A stretch of DNA of 64,000 bases from Yamagishiella unicocca (lineage: Eukaryota > Chlorophyta > Chlorophyceae > Chlamydomonadales > Volvocaceae). The translations under genes were made by a program, and so were the position numbers. The DNA lies in contig BDSL01000012.1 of NCBI GenBank assembly GCA_003116995.1, positions 795,001 to 859,000 of the forward strand, given 5' to 3'. Below, piece after piece: positions 23,038 to 34,739 of the stretch; within the stretch, counting starts at the first letter, position 1; each line of letters opens with the position of its first letter. The notes under the pieces were generated by a model, which saw nothing but the letters and a program-made list of their open reading frames with translations, made no database searches and was not told the origin of the DNA.

Positions 23038-26000
23038 GAGAGAGACCGCGTTACAGTGGCCGCACGACAGGCGGCACCCGCCCTTATCCCGGCGGGAAAG
23101 CACTGCGGAAGAGACACGGAACCAAGGTCGGGTACGGGCAACAGCAGGCAAACAGCATCATGCAAAGTCAGCACAAGCGACGGCAGGACACGGCCCCATG
23201 CAGGCCACCCTTACGCGTCAAAACCACCACAAAAGCCCCCATTGGCTCACCTGCCCATCACCCGCACCACTCGTATCTCGAACCAGCAAAGGTGGCACCA
23301 GGAAAGAAAGAACGAAAGAACAAACAGCAGCCAAGGCAGGCTAGCTAGGGCGGCACGGCGCACATGAGCCGACCCCCGGTTACGAACAAAAATGGGTGGT
23401 CCACCCCCACGTCACCCCAGTCCTTGCGGGGCAAACCCAAGCCCGCAAAGTCCCGCAGCAAGGCCCAGAACTTAGCAAGGAGGCCAGAACGCATAGCAGC
23501 AGGGAGGGTGGGGCCGGGGAGCCGATGAGAGTGTATGTACCGGCGCGCCCACTCCATCGCGTTGAGCGCCGCCAACGCCACCACATCCCACACACACTGC
23601 AGCACAGTGGTCGGATCCGGCGACACACACAACCACACAAGCTCACGCGTGACCCCGCATCCACAGCAGACTTCCAGTTCATCCCAGAGCGGGCGGACGA
23701 GGGGGCAAGACCAAAAGTGATGCAAGCGCGGCGACTCGGCCACACCCGCTGCAGCGGGGTAACAGCCGCAAGCACACGGTTCGGGTGGGACCAGCGGGAG
23801 GTGGGAGGAGCCCGGCATGGGCACCCCGTCAACCGCCAGCCGCCAGAGGACCTCCTTCCACCGCGGCTCCCACTTAAGACGCTTCCACAACCGCCGCCAT
23901 ACCGCGCGTAACGCCACAAGGGCCGCCTCGGGCGTGGCAGCCACAGCAGGGGACAGCCCGAGCGCCTCCCGCACATACGCCGCATGACAGGCCTGCCTGG
24001 GGCGCTCCAGTTCCGCCGCCTGGAGCAGGGTGCCCAGCTTGACGGTGAAGGAGGTGAGGGGCAGCACGGCGTCCACACCCAGCCGCCACCCCAGGCGAGC
24101 AAGGAGGAGAGCATCCACCTCGTCAGGCGACGGCGGGGCGGGGCCATCGGGCGCCAGGCGAGCAGCAGCGAGCCATGCGGGCGAGATGTCAGAAAGGAGA
24201 GCGGCCACCGCAGCCCGCGCCGCGATGCGATCTTGGAGCGCACCCATGGCCAGCTCGGAGGGCGCCAGCTCGTGCCGTACGAGCGTCGTCCAGCGCTCAG
24301 CCAGCCGGCTGAAGATGGCCATGCCCGGCGTCGTCGCCAGGGCATGGGCGCGCTCCACCTCAAACGCGGTCATAGCGTCCTGCACCCGGACGGCGTCGCC
24401 GACGGTCAGCAGGCGGCGGCACATGGTGAGGGGGCCATGGATAGCCTCCAACCCCGGCCGCCGGCCCGGCGCCCCCGCGTTGGGCAGGAGCGGGTTGCCC
24501 CACAGCGGCGCGTTGAAGCACCAGACGCCCGGCTCCAGGGGGGGGTCCGCGACGTCAGACAGGGGGGGGAGGTGACCGAGGCTCGTGGCAAGCCGGTGGA
24601 TGTCCGGGGGCAAGCTGAAGGGGGCGCCGAGCCACGGGCCATCCGGGCGAGCTGTGGTGACGGCCAGCGGGCGGAAGGCAGGGTGGAGGGTAGAGAGGAA
24701 GGAGACCGCAATCCGGATCCACGGCGCGCGGGCAGCCGGGGGCTGCAGCGCGGAGCGGGCGACCGTCAGGCTCCACTTGGCATGCCGGCTGAGGACATGC
24801 AGCCGAAGGGGCAGTACACCGAAGCCGCCGATGGTGGGATGACCGGAGAGCAGGCGGAGGGGGACACCAGTGAAACGGCGCTGGGCGTCATCAGGGCCTA
24901 GCTCCCGATCCACCAGCTTTGCGACAAGGGCCATGATGCCAGCAAGGACCTCCGCCGGCGGCAGCCCCGAGTGCTCCATGTGGTACGTCGCCATATGGAG
25001 AGCATAAGCTGCAGCCGCAGTGGCACGGCCGAACATCGACAGGGCCATGCGGGAGATCTTTTGGAGACGGCGGCGGGCCTCCGACATCCGTGACGCCCAA
25101 TCGAGGACGGGGGCGGCAGGCGGATTGGTGAAGGGGATGCCCAGCGCCACCGCAGCGGACACGATCCGAAGGCCAGCGAGGGCAGGGGGCGGGGGAGAAG
25201 GGGATGGGCGAGGCACCCCGGGAGCGGTGGCGGCAAGGGACGGCGATGTGGAGGGACCCGGGGCGGCCAGGGCGCCAGCGGCTGCGGCGAGGGCGCCCAC
25301 GACCACGACAGCTGCAGCACCGCGGCCACGACGCCGACGACCGCGGCGAGCCAGCCCTGGTGGGCGCGCCAGGCGAGGCGGGTGACGGGCGACGGGGGAG
25401 CTGGCGGCGCCAGCAGGGGCGGCTGGGACGGCTGGAGCGGCTGGGGCGGCCGGGGCAGTGGGGGCGGCAGTGACAGCCGCGACGGCTGGGGCGTCAGGAG
25501 GCGTGGGAGACGCTGCGGCGGCGCCAGCGGCGGCCAGGGCTGCGGTCGTCAGCACCGTGGTGGCCGCGGCACCCGCGGCCGCCCCAGGAGGACTACCGGC
25601 GGCAGCCGAACCGGCGGTCGCCAGCGCCTCGGCGGCCACTGCGACCAGGACGGCAGCCGCCGGCGCCACGGCAGCCGCGGCGGCCGGGGCGGCAGCCGCC
25701 TGCGGGGCAGCAGCAGCGGCGGCCAGGGCGGCAGCCACCGGCGCAGCGGCAGCAGCGGCGGCGGCCGGGGCGTCAGGAGGTACGGCAGCGGCGCCAGCGC
25801 CTGCCGGGGCGGCCTCCACCGGCGCCTCGGCAGCAGCGGCGCTCGGGGCGGCGGGTGAAGCGACGGCACCGCCCGCAGCGGTCCACGCGGCGGCAGGGGC
25901 GGCGACGGCCGCCACCGCAGCGGCAAGGACGGCAGCCGGGGCGGCGGGCGCCGGCGCCACCTGGCGACCAGCCCACAGCAGCTCGACCTTGGAGGGATTC

Positions 26001-26855
26001 AGGTGCTGGCCAGAGGCGCGGGCAAACGCCGCCATGAGGGCGATAAATGGCGGTACTGCAGCTGCATCTGGGAGCGCGACTTGGGCATCATCAGCAAACT
26101 GCACGCCGGTAACCAGGCTGGCCGGGTCCGCCGGGGCCAGCGGCACGCCAACACCGTGCCGCTTCAGCCAGCAGAGGAGGGCGTGGGCCACGAAGAGGTA
26201 GAGGAGCGGGGCAAGGGGACAGCCCTGCCGGACGCCGGCCCGGATAGGGACAGAGCGGGAGATGTAGCCGTTGACGGACGCCATGGCCACTGTACGGCCC
26301 AACAGGAGCTGCGTCCATCCCAGGAAACCGGCCCCAACACCCATGCGCTCCATGACAGCAAAGAGGAAGGAGCGGTCAATGGTGTCGTAAGCTTTGGCGA
26401 AATCCAAGAAGGCGATGAGAGCACTCCGTTGCTGCTGGTGTAGGAGGGGGGGGAGGCAGCGAAGGAAGCGGGTGTTGGCGCCAATGGAGCGGCCGGGGAG
26501 GAAGGCGGACTGCTCGAGGGGGATGGCGGCGGAAAGGCCAGGGCTGAGGCGGTTGGCGAGGACCTTCGCCAGAATGCGGTAATCAGTACAGAGCAGGGTG
26601 ATGGGGCGGTAGGCGCCGGCCGCCGCCCGGTCCGCATCATGGCCCTTGTAAAGGACGGATATAACACCCTTCAGGAAACCCGTCGGGACGGCGCGCAGAT
26701 GGCCGATAGCAGTGAAAAGGCGGGCCAGTGCCGGCACAAAGCAGCCACTGTAGGTCCGGAGGAGATCCACAGGGATTCCGTCCCAGCCTGGGGACGTGCC
26801 AGGCTTGGCTTGCTGCAGGGCCCGCGCCACCTCCGCTGCTGAGACTGCGATGGAA
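23038..26855 (-). mobile_element. L1-like non-LTR retrotransposon, copy 1, 5'-truncated
   Basis: The element runs from the RT region (26855) to a tail reading GTAACGCGGTCTCTC at 23038. A single open frame (stop at 23345, 1,171 codons) holds reverse-transcriptase motifs: RPITLL (about 85), QSAFLPGRSI (about 117), motif A FLDFAKAYDTID (151-162), RQGCPLAP (211) and FADD (255-258). After an Ala-rich stretch (about 301-560) come the RT thumb and a terminal zinc knuckle (CACGC at 1029, HHFWSC at 1047). ORF1 and the endonuclease are missing. The frame begins at the truncation with no ATG, so this copy is not autonomous. The 3' UTR is about 300 bp. A 14-bp target-site duplication flanks it. Opposite-strand ORFs are shadows. 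Confidence 0.97.
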
Positions 26856-26869
26856 CCCACACTCTTTTT
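26856..26869. repeat. Target-site duplication, right copy
   Basis: This matches 23024-23037. The same sequence also abuts the 5' end of LINE copy 2 at about 30950-30963, which indicates that copy 2 arose by duplication of a unit already containing this junction. Confidence 0.75.
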
Positions 26870-27086
26870 TTTAAAAATCCTTGCGTTACAGGACCCCGAC
26901 GCTGGGGTACGACACCTGACCGTGTCATAAGCTCTGTATCTCCACCCCCATCAACGACAACCTCGACCAGCAGGTTCAACCACAAACCTACTGGCCCACA
27001 AGTGGGGCACCCGGTAACTACCGGGGAGGGGCCGGGGAATCGAACCACCGATCTCTGGACAGAATGCCAGTGTCTTAACCAATTAA
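26870..27086 (-). mobile_element. tRNA-derived SINE, family 1, first copy
   Basis: On the minus strand a tRNA-like head (AATTGGTTAAGACACTGG, then a consensus B box GGTTCGATTCC at 27046-27036) is followed by about 150 bp of body ending CTGTAACGCAAGG and a short T/A-rich tail. The 5' end, including part of the A box, is cut off by a CT-repeat tail. It lies directly upstream of LINE copy 1. Confidence 0.8.
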
Positions 27087-27122
27087 AGAGAGAGAGAGAC
27101 CGCGTTACAGTGGCCGCAAGTA
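27087..27122 (-). mobile_element. LINE tail fragment, about 36 bp
   Basis: This is only the terminal piece of the LINE 3' end (AG run plus accgcgttacagtggccgca, ending agtaa). It is inserted between SINE 1 and LINE copy 2. Confidence 0.8.
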
Positions 27123-30100
27123 AGAGAGAGAGAGAGAGACCGCGTTACAGTGGCCGCACGACAGGCGGCACCCGCCCTTATCCCGGCGGGAAAGCACTGC
27201 GGAAGAGACACGGAACCAAGGTCGGGTACGGGCAACAGCAGGCAAACAGCATCATGCAAAGGTAGCACAAGCGACGGCAGGACACGGCCCCATGCAGGCC
27301 ACCCTGACGCGTCAAAACCACCACAAAAGCCCCCATTGGCTCACCTGCCCATCACCCGCACCACTCGTATCTCGAACCAGCAAAGGTGGCACCAGGAAAG
27401 AAAGAACGAAAGAACAAACAGCAGCCAAGGCAGGCTAGCTAGGGCGGCACGGCGCACATGAGCTGACCCCCGGTTACGAACAAAAATGGGTGGTCCACCC
27501 CCACGTCACCCCAGTCCTTGCGGGGCAAACCCAAGCCCGCAAAGTCCCGCAGCAAGGCCCAGAACTTAGCAAGGAGGCCAGAACGCATAGCAGCAGGGAG
27601 GGTGGTGCCGGAGAGCCGATGAGAGTGTATGTACCGGCGCGCCCACTCCATCGCGTTGAGCGCCGCCAACGCCACCACATCCCACACACACTGCAGCACA
27701 GTGGTCGGATCCGGCGACACACACAACCACACATGCTCACGCGTGACCCCGCACCCACAGCAGACTTCCAGTTCATCCCAGAGCGGGCGGACGAGGGGGC
27801 AAGACCAAAAGTGATGCAAGCGCGGCGACTCGGCCACACCCGCTGCAGCGGGGTAACAGCCGCAAGCACACGGTTCGGGTGGGACCAGCGGGAGGTGAGA
27901 GGAGCCCGGCATGGGCACCCCGTCAACCGCCAGCCGCCAGAGGACCTCCTTCCACCGCGGCTCCCACTTAAGACGCTTCCACAACCGCCGCCATACCGCG
28001 CGTAACGCCACAAGGGCCGCCTCGGGCGTGGCAGCCACAGCAGGGGACAGCCCGAGCGCCTCCCGCACATACGCCGCATGACAGGCCTGCCTGGGGCGCT
28101 CCAGTTCCGCCGCCTGGAGCAGGGTGCCCAGCTTGACGGTGAAGGAGGTGAGGGGCAGCACGGCGTCCACACCCAGCCGCCACCCCAGGCGAGCAAGGAG
28201 GAGAGCATCCACCTCGTCAGGCGACGGCGGGGCGGGGCCATCGGGCGCCAGGCGAGCAGCAGCGAGCCATGCGGGCGAGATGTCAGAAAGGAGAGCGGCC
28301 ACCGCAGCCCGCGCCGCGATGCGATCTTGGAGCGCACCCATGGCCAGCTCGGAGGGCGCCAGCTCGTGCCGTACGAGCGTCGTCCAGCGCTCAGCCAGCC
28401 GGCTGAAGATGGCCATGCCCGGCGTCGTCGCCAGGGCATGGGCGCGCTCCACCTCAAACGCGGTCATAGCGTCCTGCACCCGGACGGCGTCGCCGACGGT
28501 CAGCAGGCGGCGGCACATGGTGAGGGGGCCATGGATAGCCTCCAACCCCGGCCGCCGGCCCGGCGCCCCCGCGTTGGGCAGGAGCGGGTTGCCCCACAGC
28601 GGCGCGTTGAAGCACCAGACGCCCGGCTCCAGGGGGGGGTCCGCGACGTCAGACAGGGGGGGGAGGTGACCGAGGCTCGTGGCAAGCCGGTGGATGTCCG
28701 GGGGCAAGCTGAAGGGGGCGCCGAGCCACGGGCCATCCGGGCGAGCTGTGGTGACGGCCAGCGGGCGGAAGGCAGGGTGGAGGGTAGAGAGGAAGGAGAC
28801 CGCAATCCGGATCCACGGCGCGCGGGCAGCCGGGGGCTGCAGCGCGGAGCGGGCGACCGTCAGGCTCCACTTGGCATGCCGGCTGAGGACATGCAGCCGA
28901 AGGGGCAGTACACCGAAGCCGCCGATGGTGGGATGACCGGAGAGCAGGCGGAGGGGGACACCAGTGAAACGGCGCTGGGCGTCATCAGGGCCTAGCTCCC
29001 GATCCACCAGCTTTGCGACAAGGGCCATGATGCCAGCAAGGACCTCCGCCGGCGGCAGCCCCGAGTGCTCCATGTGGTACGTCGCCATATGGAGAGCATA
29101 AGCTGCAGCCGCAGTGGCACGGCCGAACATCGACAGGGCCATGCGGGAGATCTTTTGGAGACGGCGGCGGGCCTCCGACATCCGTGACGCCCAATCGAGG
29201 ACGGGGGCGGCAGGCGGATTGGTGAAGGGGATGCCCAGCGCCACCGCAGCGGACACGATCCGAAGGCCAGCGAGGGCAGGGGGCGGGGGAGAAGGGGATG
29301 GGCGAGGCACCCCGGGAGCGGTGGCGGCAAGGGACGGCGATGTGGAGGGACCCGGGGCGGCCAGGGCGCCAGCGGCTGCGGCGAGGGCGCCCACGACCAC
29401 GACAGCTGCAGCACCGCGGCCACGACGCCGACGACCGCGGCGAGCCAGCCCTGGTGGGCGCGCCAGGCGAGGCGGGTGACGGGCGACGGGGGAGCTGGCG
29501 GCGCCAGCAGGGGCGGCTGGGACGGCTGGAGCGGCTGGGGCGGCCGGGGCAGTGGGGGCGGCAGTGACAGCCGCGACGGCTGGGGCGTCAGGAGGCGTGG
29601 GAGACGCTGCGGCGGCGCCAGCGGCGGCCAGGGCTGCGGTCGTCAGCACCGTGGTGGCCGCGGCACCCGCGGCCGCCCCAGGAGGACTACCGGCGGCAGC
29701 CGAACCGGCGGTCGCCAGCGCCTCGGCGGCCACTGCGACCAGGACGGCAGCCGCCGGCGCCACGGCAGCCGCGGCGGCCGGGGCGGCAGCCGCCTGCGGG
29801 GCAGCAGCAGCGGCGGCCAGGGCGGCAGCCACCGGCGCAGCGGCAGCAGCGGCGGCGGCCGGGGCGTCAGGAGGTACGGCAGCGGCGCCAGCGCCTGCCG
29901 GGGCGGCCTCCACCGGCGCCTCGGCAGCAGCGGCGCTCGGGGCGGCGGGTGAAGCGACGGCACCGCCCGCAGCGGTCCACGCGGCGGCAGGGGCGGCGAC
30001 GGCCGCCACCGCAGCGGCAAGGACGGCAGCCGGGGCGGCGGGCGCCGGCGCCACCTGGCGACCAGCCCACAGCAGCTCGACCTTGGAGGGATTCAGGTGC

Positions 30101-30949
30101 TGGCCAGAGGCGCGGGCAAACGCCGCCATGAGGGCGATAAATGGCGGTACTGCAGCTGCATCTGGGAGCGCGACTTGGGCATCATCAGCAAACTGCACGC
30201 CGGTAACCAGGCTGGCCGGGTCCGCCGGGGCCAGCGGCACGCCAACACCGTGCCGCTTCAGCCAGCAGAGGAGGGCGTGGGCCACGAAGAGGTAGAGGAG
30301 CGGGGCAAGGGGACAGCCCTGCCGGACGCCGGCCCGGATAGGGACAGAGCGGGAGATGTAGCCGTTGACGGACGCCATGGCCACTGTACGGCCCAACAGG
30401 AGCTGCGTCCATCCCAGGAAACCGGCCCCAACACCCATGCGCTCCATGACAGCAAAGAGGAAGGAGCGGTCAATGGTGTCGTAAGCTTTGGCGAAATCCA
30501 AGAAGGCGATGAGAGCACTCCGTTGCTGCTGGTGTAGGAGGGGGGGGAGGCAGCGAAGGAAGCGGGTGTTGGCGCCAATGGAGCGGCCGGGGAGGAAGGC
30601 GGACTGCTCGAGGGGGATGGCGGCGGAAAGGCCAGGGCTGAGGCGGTTGGCGAGGACCTTCGCCAGAATGCGGTAATCAGTACAGAGCAGGGTGATGGGG
30701 CGGTAGGCGCCGGCCGCCGCCCGGTCCGCATCATGGCCCTTGTAAAGGACGGATATAACACCCTTCAGGAAACCCGTCGGGACGGCGCGCAGATGGCCGA
30801 TAGCAGTGAAAAGGCGGGCCAGTGCCGGCACAAAGCAGCCACTGTAGGTCCGGAGAAGATCCACAGGGATTCCGTCCCAGCCTGGGGACGTGCCAGGCTT
30901 GGCTTGCTGCAGGGCCCGCGCCACCTCCGCTGCTGAGACTGCGATGGAA
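27123..30949 (-). mobile_element. L1-like non-LTR retrotransposon, copy 2, 5'-truncated
   Basis: It is essentially identical to copy 1, offset by 4,094 bp, with the same 1,171-codon frame (stop at 27439), the same truncation point and the same upstream SINE. About a dozen substitutions separate them, mostly in the last kilobase. Examples are a Leu/His change in the segment after the zinc knuckle and Arg/Gln near the C-terminus. FADD and the zinc knuckle are intact. The endonuclease is absent, so it is not autonomous. Confidence 0.97.
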
Positions 30950-30963
30950 CCCACACTCTTTTT

Positions 30964-31179
30964 TTTAAAAATCCTTGCGTTACAGGACCCCGACGCTGGG
31001 GTACGACACCTGACCGTGTCATAAGCTCTGTATCTCCACCCCCATCAACGACAACCTCGACCAGCAGGTTCAACCACAAACCTACTGGCCCACAAGTGGG
31101 GCACCCGGTAACTACCGGGGAGGGGCCGGGGAATCGAACCACCGATCTCTGGACAGAATGCCAGTGTCTTAACCAATTA
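30964..31179 (-). mobile_element. tRNA-derived SINE, family 1, second copy
   Basis: It is the same sequence as 26870-27086, carried along in the 4.09-kb duplicated unit. The B box GGTTCGATTCC is preserved. Confidence 0.8.
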
Positions 31180-31216
31180 AAGAGAGAGAGAGACCGCGTT
31201 ACAGTGGCCGCAAGTA
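31180..31216 (-). mobile_element. LINE tail fragment, about 36 bp, second copy
   Basis: It matches 27087-27122 and lies at the equivalent place in the duplicated unit. Confidence 0.8.
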
Positions 31217-31626
31217 AGAGAGAGAGAGAGAGACCGCGTTACAGTGGCCGCACGACAGGCGGCACCCGCCCTTATCCCGGCGGGAAAGCACTGCGGAAGA
31301 GACACGGAACCAAGGTCGGGTACGGGCAACAGCAGGCAAACAGCATCATGCAAAGGTAGCACAAGCGACGGCAGGACACGGCCCCATGCAGGCCACCCTG
31401 ACGCGTCAAAACCACCACAAAAGCCCCCATTGGCTCACCTGCCCATCACCCGCACCACTCGTATCTCGAACCAGCAAAGGTGGCACCAGGAAAGAAAGAA
31501 CGAAAGAACAAACAGCAGCCAAGGCAGGCTAGCTAGGGCGGCACGGCGCACATGAGCTGACCCCCGGTTACGAACAAAAATGGGTGGTCCACCCCCACGT
31601 CACCCCAGTCCTTGCGGGGCAAACCC
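31217..31626 (-). mobile_element. Severely 5'-truncated LINE copy (about 410 bp)
   Basis: It contains only the 3' UTR and the last about 30 codons, and matches the copy 2 variant (gagctgacccc). It ends abruptly at caaaccca, where a SINE tail begins. Confidence 0.9.
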
Positions 31627-31857
31627 AAGAGAGAGAGAGAGACCGCGTTACAGTAAAAGTTGTTGGGTTGGGGTCCGGGGCTCTCACCCGGTTGGCAGGG
31701 CCATACACGCCCCTGTTACGGAAGTCGCAGGTCCCCGTGCCAGTACTTCCGTTTACCCCCCCGGAAATGGGTGGCGGTTTGGGTGGGGGGGCCAGGACTT
31801 GAACTCTGGATCTCCTGCCGAGTAAGGCCGGGCTTTAGCAGCTAAGCTACCCACCCC
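31627..31857 (-). mobile_element. tRNA-derived SINE, family 2, near full length
   Basis: On the minus strand, a tRNA-like head starts near 31855: perfect 7-bp acceptor pairing (GGGTGGG with CCCACCC), A box TAGCTTAGCTGC and B box AGTTCAAGTCC. About 150 bp of body ends ACTGTAACGCGGTCTCTCTC, the same 3' tail as the LINE around it. RNA polymerase III transcription and mobilisation by the LINE are inferred from this shared tail. Confidence 0.85.
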
Positions 31858-31985
31858 AAGAGAGAGAGAGACCGCGTTACAGTGGCCGCACGACAGGCGG
31901 CACCCGCCCGTATCCCGGCGGGAAAGCACTGCGGAAGAGACACGGAACCAAGGTCGGGTACGGGCAACAGCAGGCAAACAGCATC
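31858..31985 (-). mobile_element. LINE 3'-end fragment, about 128 bp
   Basis: It holds only the terminal 3' UTR of the LINE, cut off at cagcatca, with its own AG-repeat tail. One substitution (cccgcccgtatccc) separates it from its neighbours. Confidence 0.9.
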
Positions 31986-34704
31986 AAAGAGAGAGAGAGA
32001 GAGACCGCGTTACAGTGGCCGCACGACAGGCGGCACCCGCCCTTATCCCGGCGGGAAAGCACTGCGGAAGAGACACGGAACCAAGGTCGGGTACGGGCAA
32101 CAGCAGGCAAACAGCATCATGCAAAGTCAGCACAAGCGACGGCAGGACACGGCCCCATGCAGGCCACCCTTACGCGTCAAAACCACCACAAAAGCCCCCA
32201 TTGGCTCACCTGCCCATCACCCGCACCACTCGTATCTCGAACCAGCAAAGGTGGCACCAGGAAAGAAAGAACGAAAGAACAAACAGCAGCCAAGGCAGGC
32301 TAGCTAGGGCGGCACGGCGCACATGAGCCGACCCCCGGTTACGAACAAAAATGGGTGGTCCACCCCCACGTCACCCCAGTCCTTGCGGGGCAAACCCAAG
32401 CCCGCAAAGTCCCGCAGCAAGGCCCAGAACTTAGCAAGGAGGCCAGAACGCATAGCAGCAGGGAGGGTGGGGCCGGGGAGCCGATGAGAGTGTATGTACC
32501 GGCGCGCCCACTCCATCGCGTTGAGCGCCGCCAACGCCACCACATCCCACACACACTGCAGCACAGTGGTCGGATCCGGCGACACACACAACCACACATG
32601 CTCACGCGTGACCCCGCATCCACAGCAGACTTCCAGTTCATCCCAGAGCGGGCGGACGAGGGGGCAAGACCAAAAGTGATGCAAGCGCGGCGACTCGGCC
32701 ACACCCGCTGCAGCGGGGTAACAGCCGCAAGCACACGGTTCGGGTGGGACCAGCGGGAGGTGGGAGGAGCCCGGCATGGGCACCCCGTCAACCGCCAGCC
32801 GCCAGAGGACCTCCTTCCACCGCGGCTCCCACTTAAGACGCTTCCACAACCGCCGCCATACCGCGCGTAACGCCACAAGGGCCGCCTCGGGCGTGGCAGC
32901 CACAGCAGGGGACAGCCCGAGCGCCTCCCGCACATACGCCGCATGACAGGCCTGCCTGGGGCGCTCCAGTTCCGCCGCCTGGAGCAGGGTGCCCAGCTTG
33001 ACGGTGAAGGAAGTGAGGGGCAGCACGGCGTCCACACCCAGCCGCCACCCCAGGCGAGCAAGGAGGAGAGCATCCACCTCGTCAGGCGACGGCGGGGCGG
33101 GGCCATCGGGCGCCAGGCGAGCAGCAGCGAGCCATGCGGGCGAGATGTCAGAAAGGAGAGCGGCCACCGCAGCCCGCGCCGCGATGCGATCTTGGAGCGC
33201 ACCCATGGCCAGCTCGGAGGGCGCCAGCTCGTGCCGTACGAGCGTCGTCCAGCGCTCAGCCAGCCGGCTGAAGATGGCCATGCCCGGCGTCGTCGCCAGG
33301 GCATGGGCGCGCTCCACCTCAAACGCGGTCATAGCGTCCTGCACCCGGACGGCGTCGCCGACGGTCAGCAGGCGGCGGCACATGGTGAGGGGGCCATGGA
33401 TAGCCTCCAACCCCGGCCGCCGGCCCGGCGCCCCCGCGTTGGGCAGGAGCGGGTTGCCCCACAGCGGCGCGTTGAAGCACCAGACGCCCGGCTCCAGGGG
33501 GGGGTCCGCGACGTCAGACAGGGGGGGGAGGTGACCGAGGCTCGTGGCAAGCCGGTGGATGTCCGGGGGCAAGCTGAAGGGGGCGCCGAGCCACGGGCCA
33601 TCCGGGCGAGCTGTGGTGACGGCCAGCGGGCGGAAGGCAGGGTGGAGGGTAGAGAGGAAGGAGACCGCAATCCGGATCCACGGCGCGCGGGCAGCCGGGG
33701 GCTGCAGCGCGGAGCGGGCGACCGTCAGGCTCCACTTGGCATGCCGGCTGAGGACATGCAGCCGAAGGGGCAGTACACCGAAGCCGCCGATGGTGGGATG
33801 ACCGGAGAGCAGGCGGAGGGGGACACCAGTGAAACGGCGCTGGGCGTCATCAGGGCCTAGCTCCCGATCCACCAGCTTTGCGACAAGGGCCATGATGCCA
33901 GCAAGGACCTCCGCCGGCGGCAGCCCCGAGTGCTCCATGTGGTACGTCGCCATATGGAGAGCATAAGCTGCAGCCGCAGTGGCACGGCCGAACATCGACA
34001 GGGCCATGCGGGAGATCTTTTGGAGACGGCGGCGGGCCTCCGACATCCGTGACGCCCAATCGAGGACGGGGGCGGCAGGCGGATTGGTGAAGGGGATGCC
34101 CAGCGCCACCGCAGCGGACACGATCCGAAGGCCAGCGAGGGCAGGGGGCGGGGGAGAAGGGGATGGGCGAGGCACCCCGGGAGCGGTGGCGGCAAGGGAC
34201 GGCGATGTGGAGGGACCCGGGGCGGCCAGGGCGCCAGCGGCTGCGGCGAGGGCGCCCACGACCACGACAGCTGCAGCACCGCGGCCACGACGCCGACGAC
34301 CGCGGCGAGCCAGCCCTGGTGGGCGCGCCAGGCGAGGCGGGTGACGGGCGACGGGGGAGCTGGCGGCGCCAGCAGGGGCGGCTGGGACGGCTGGAGCGGC
34401 TGGGGCGGCCGGGGCAGTGGGGGCGGCAGTGACAGCCGCGACGGCTGGGGCGTCAGGAGGCGTGGGAGACGCTGCGGCGGCGCCAGCGGCGGCCAGGGCT
34501 GCGGTCGTCAGCACCGTGGTGGCCGCGGCACCCGCGGCCGCCCCAGGAGGACTACCGGCGGCAGCCGAACCGGCGGTCGCCAGCGCCTCGGCGGCCACTG
34601 CGACCAGGACGGCAGCCGCCGGCGCCACGGCAGCCGCGGCGGCCGGGGCGGCAGCCGCCTGCGGGGCAGCAGCAGCCCGCAAAGTCCCGCAGCAAGGCCC
34701 AGAA
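31986..34704 (-). mobile_element. L1-like LINE copy 3, chimeric and lacking RT catalytic motifs
   Basis: It matches copies 1 and 2 from the tail up to about 34676, inside the Ala-rich region, and then joins 28 bp (cccgcaaagtcccgcagcaa...) that normally lie near the end of the coding region. The join falls in a shared agc. The palm domain with FADD is gone. The remaining frame (stop at 32304) covers the thumb and zinc-knuckle parts only. Diagnostic 3' positions agree with copy 1 more than copy 2. It is inactive. Confidence 0.93.
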
Positions 34705-34739
34705 AAATATCTAGTCACATAGATCATAAAATATCATCT

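Noticed and set aside
23984..26443. Plus-strand ORFs (305, 247, 181, 158 codons) opposite the LINE
   Set aside because: They are shadows of the GC-rich RT frame on the other strand and recur identically in every LINE copy.
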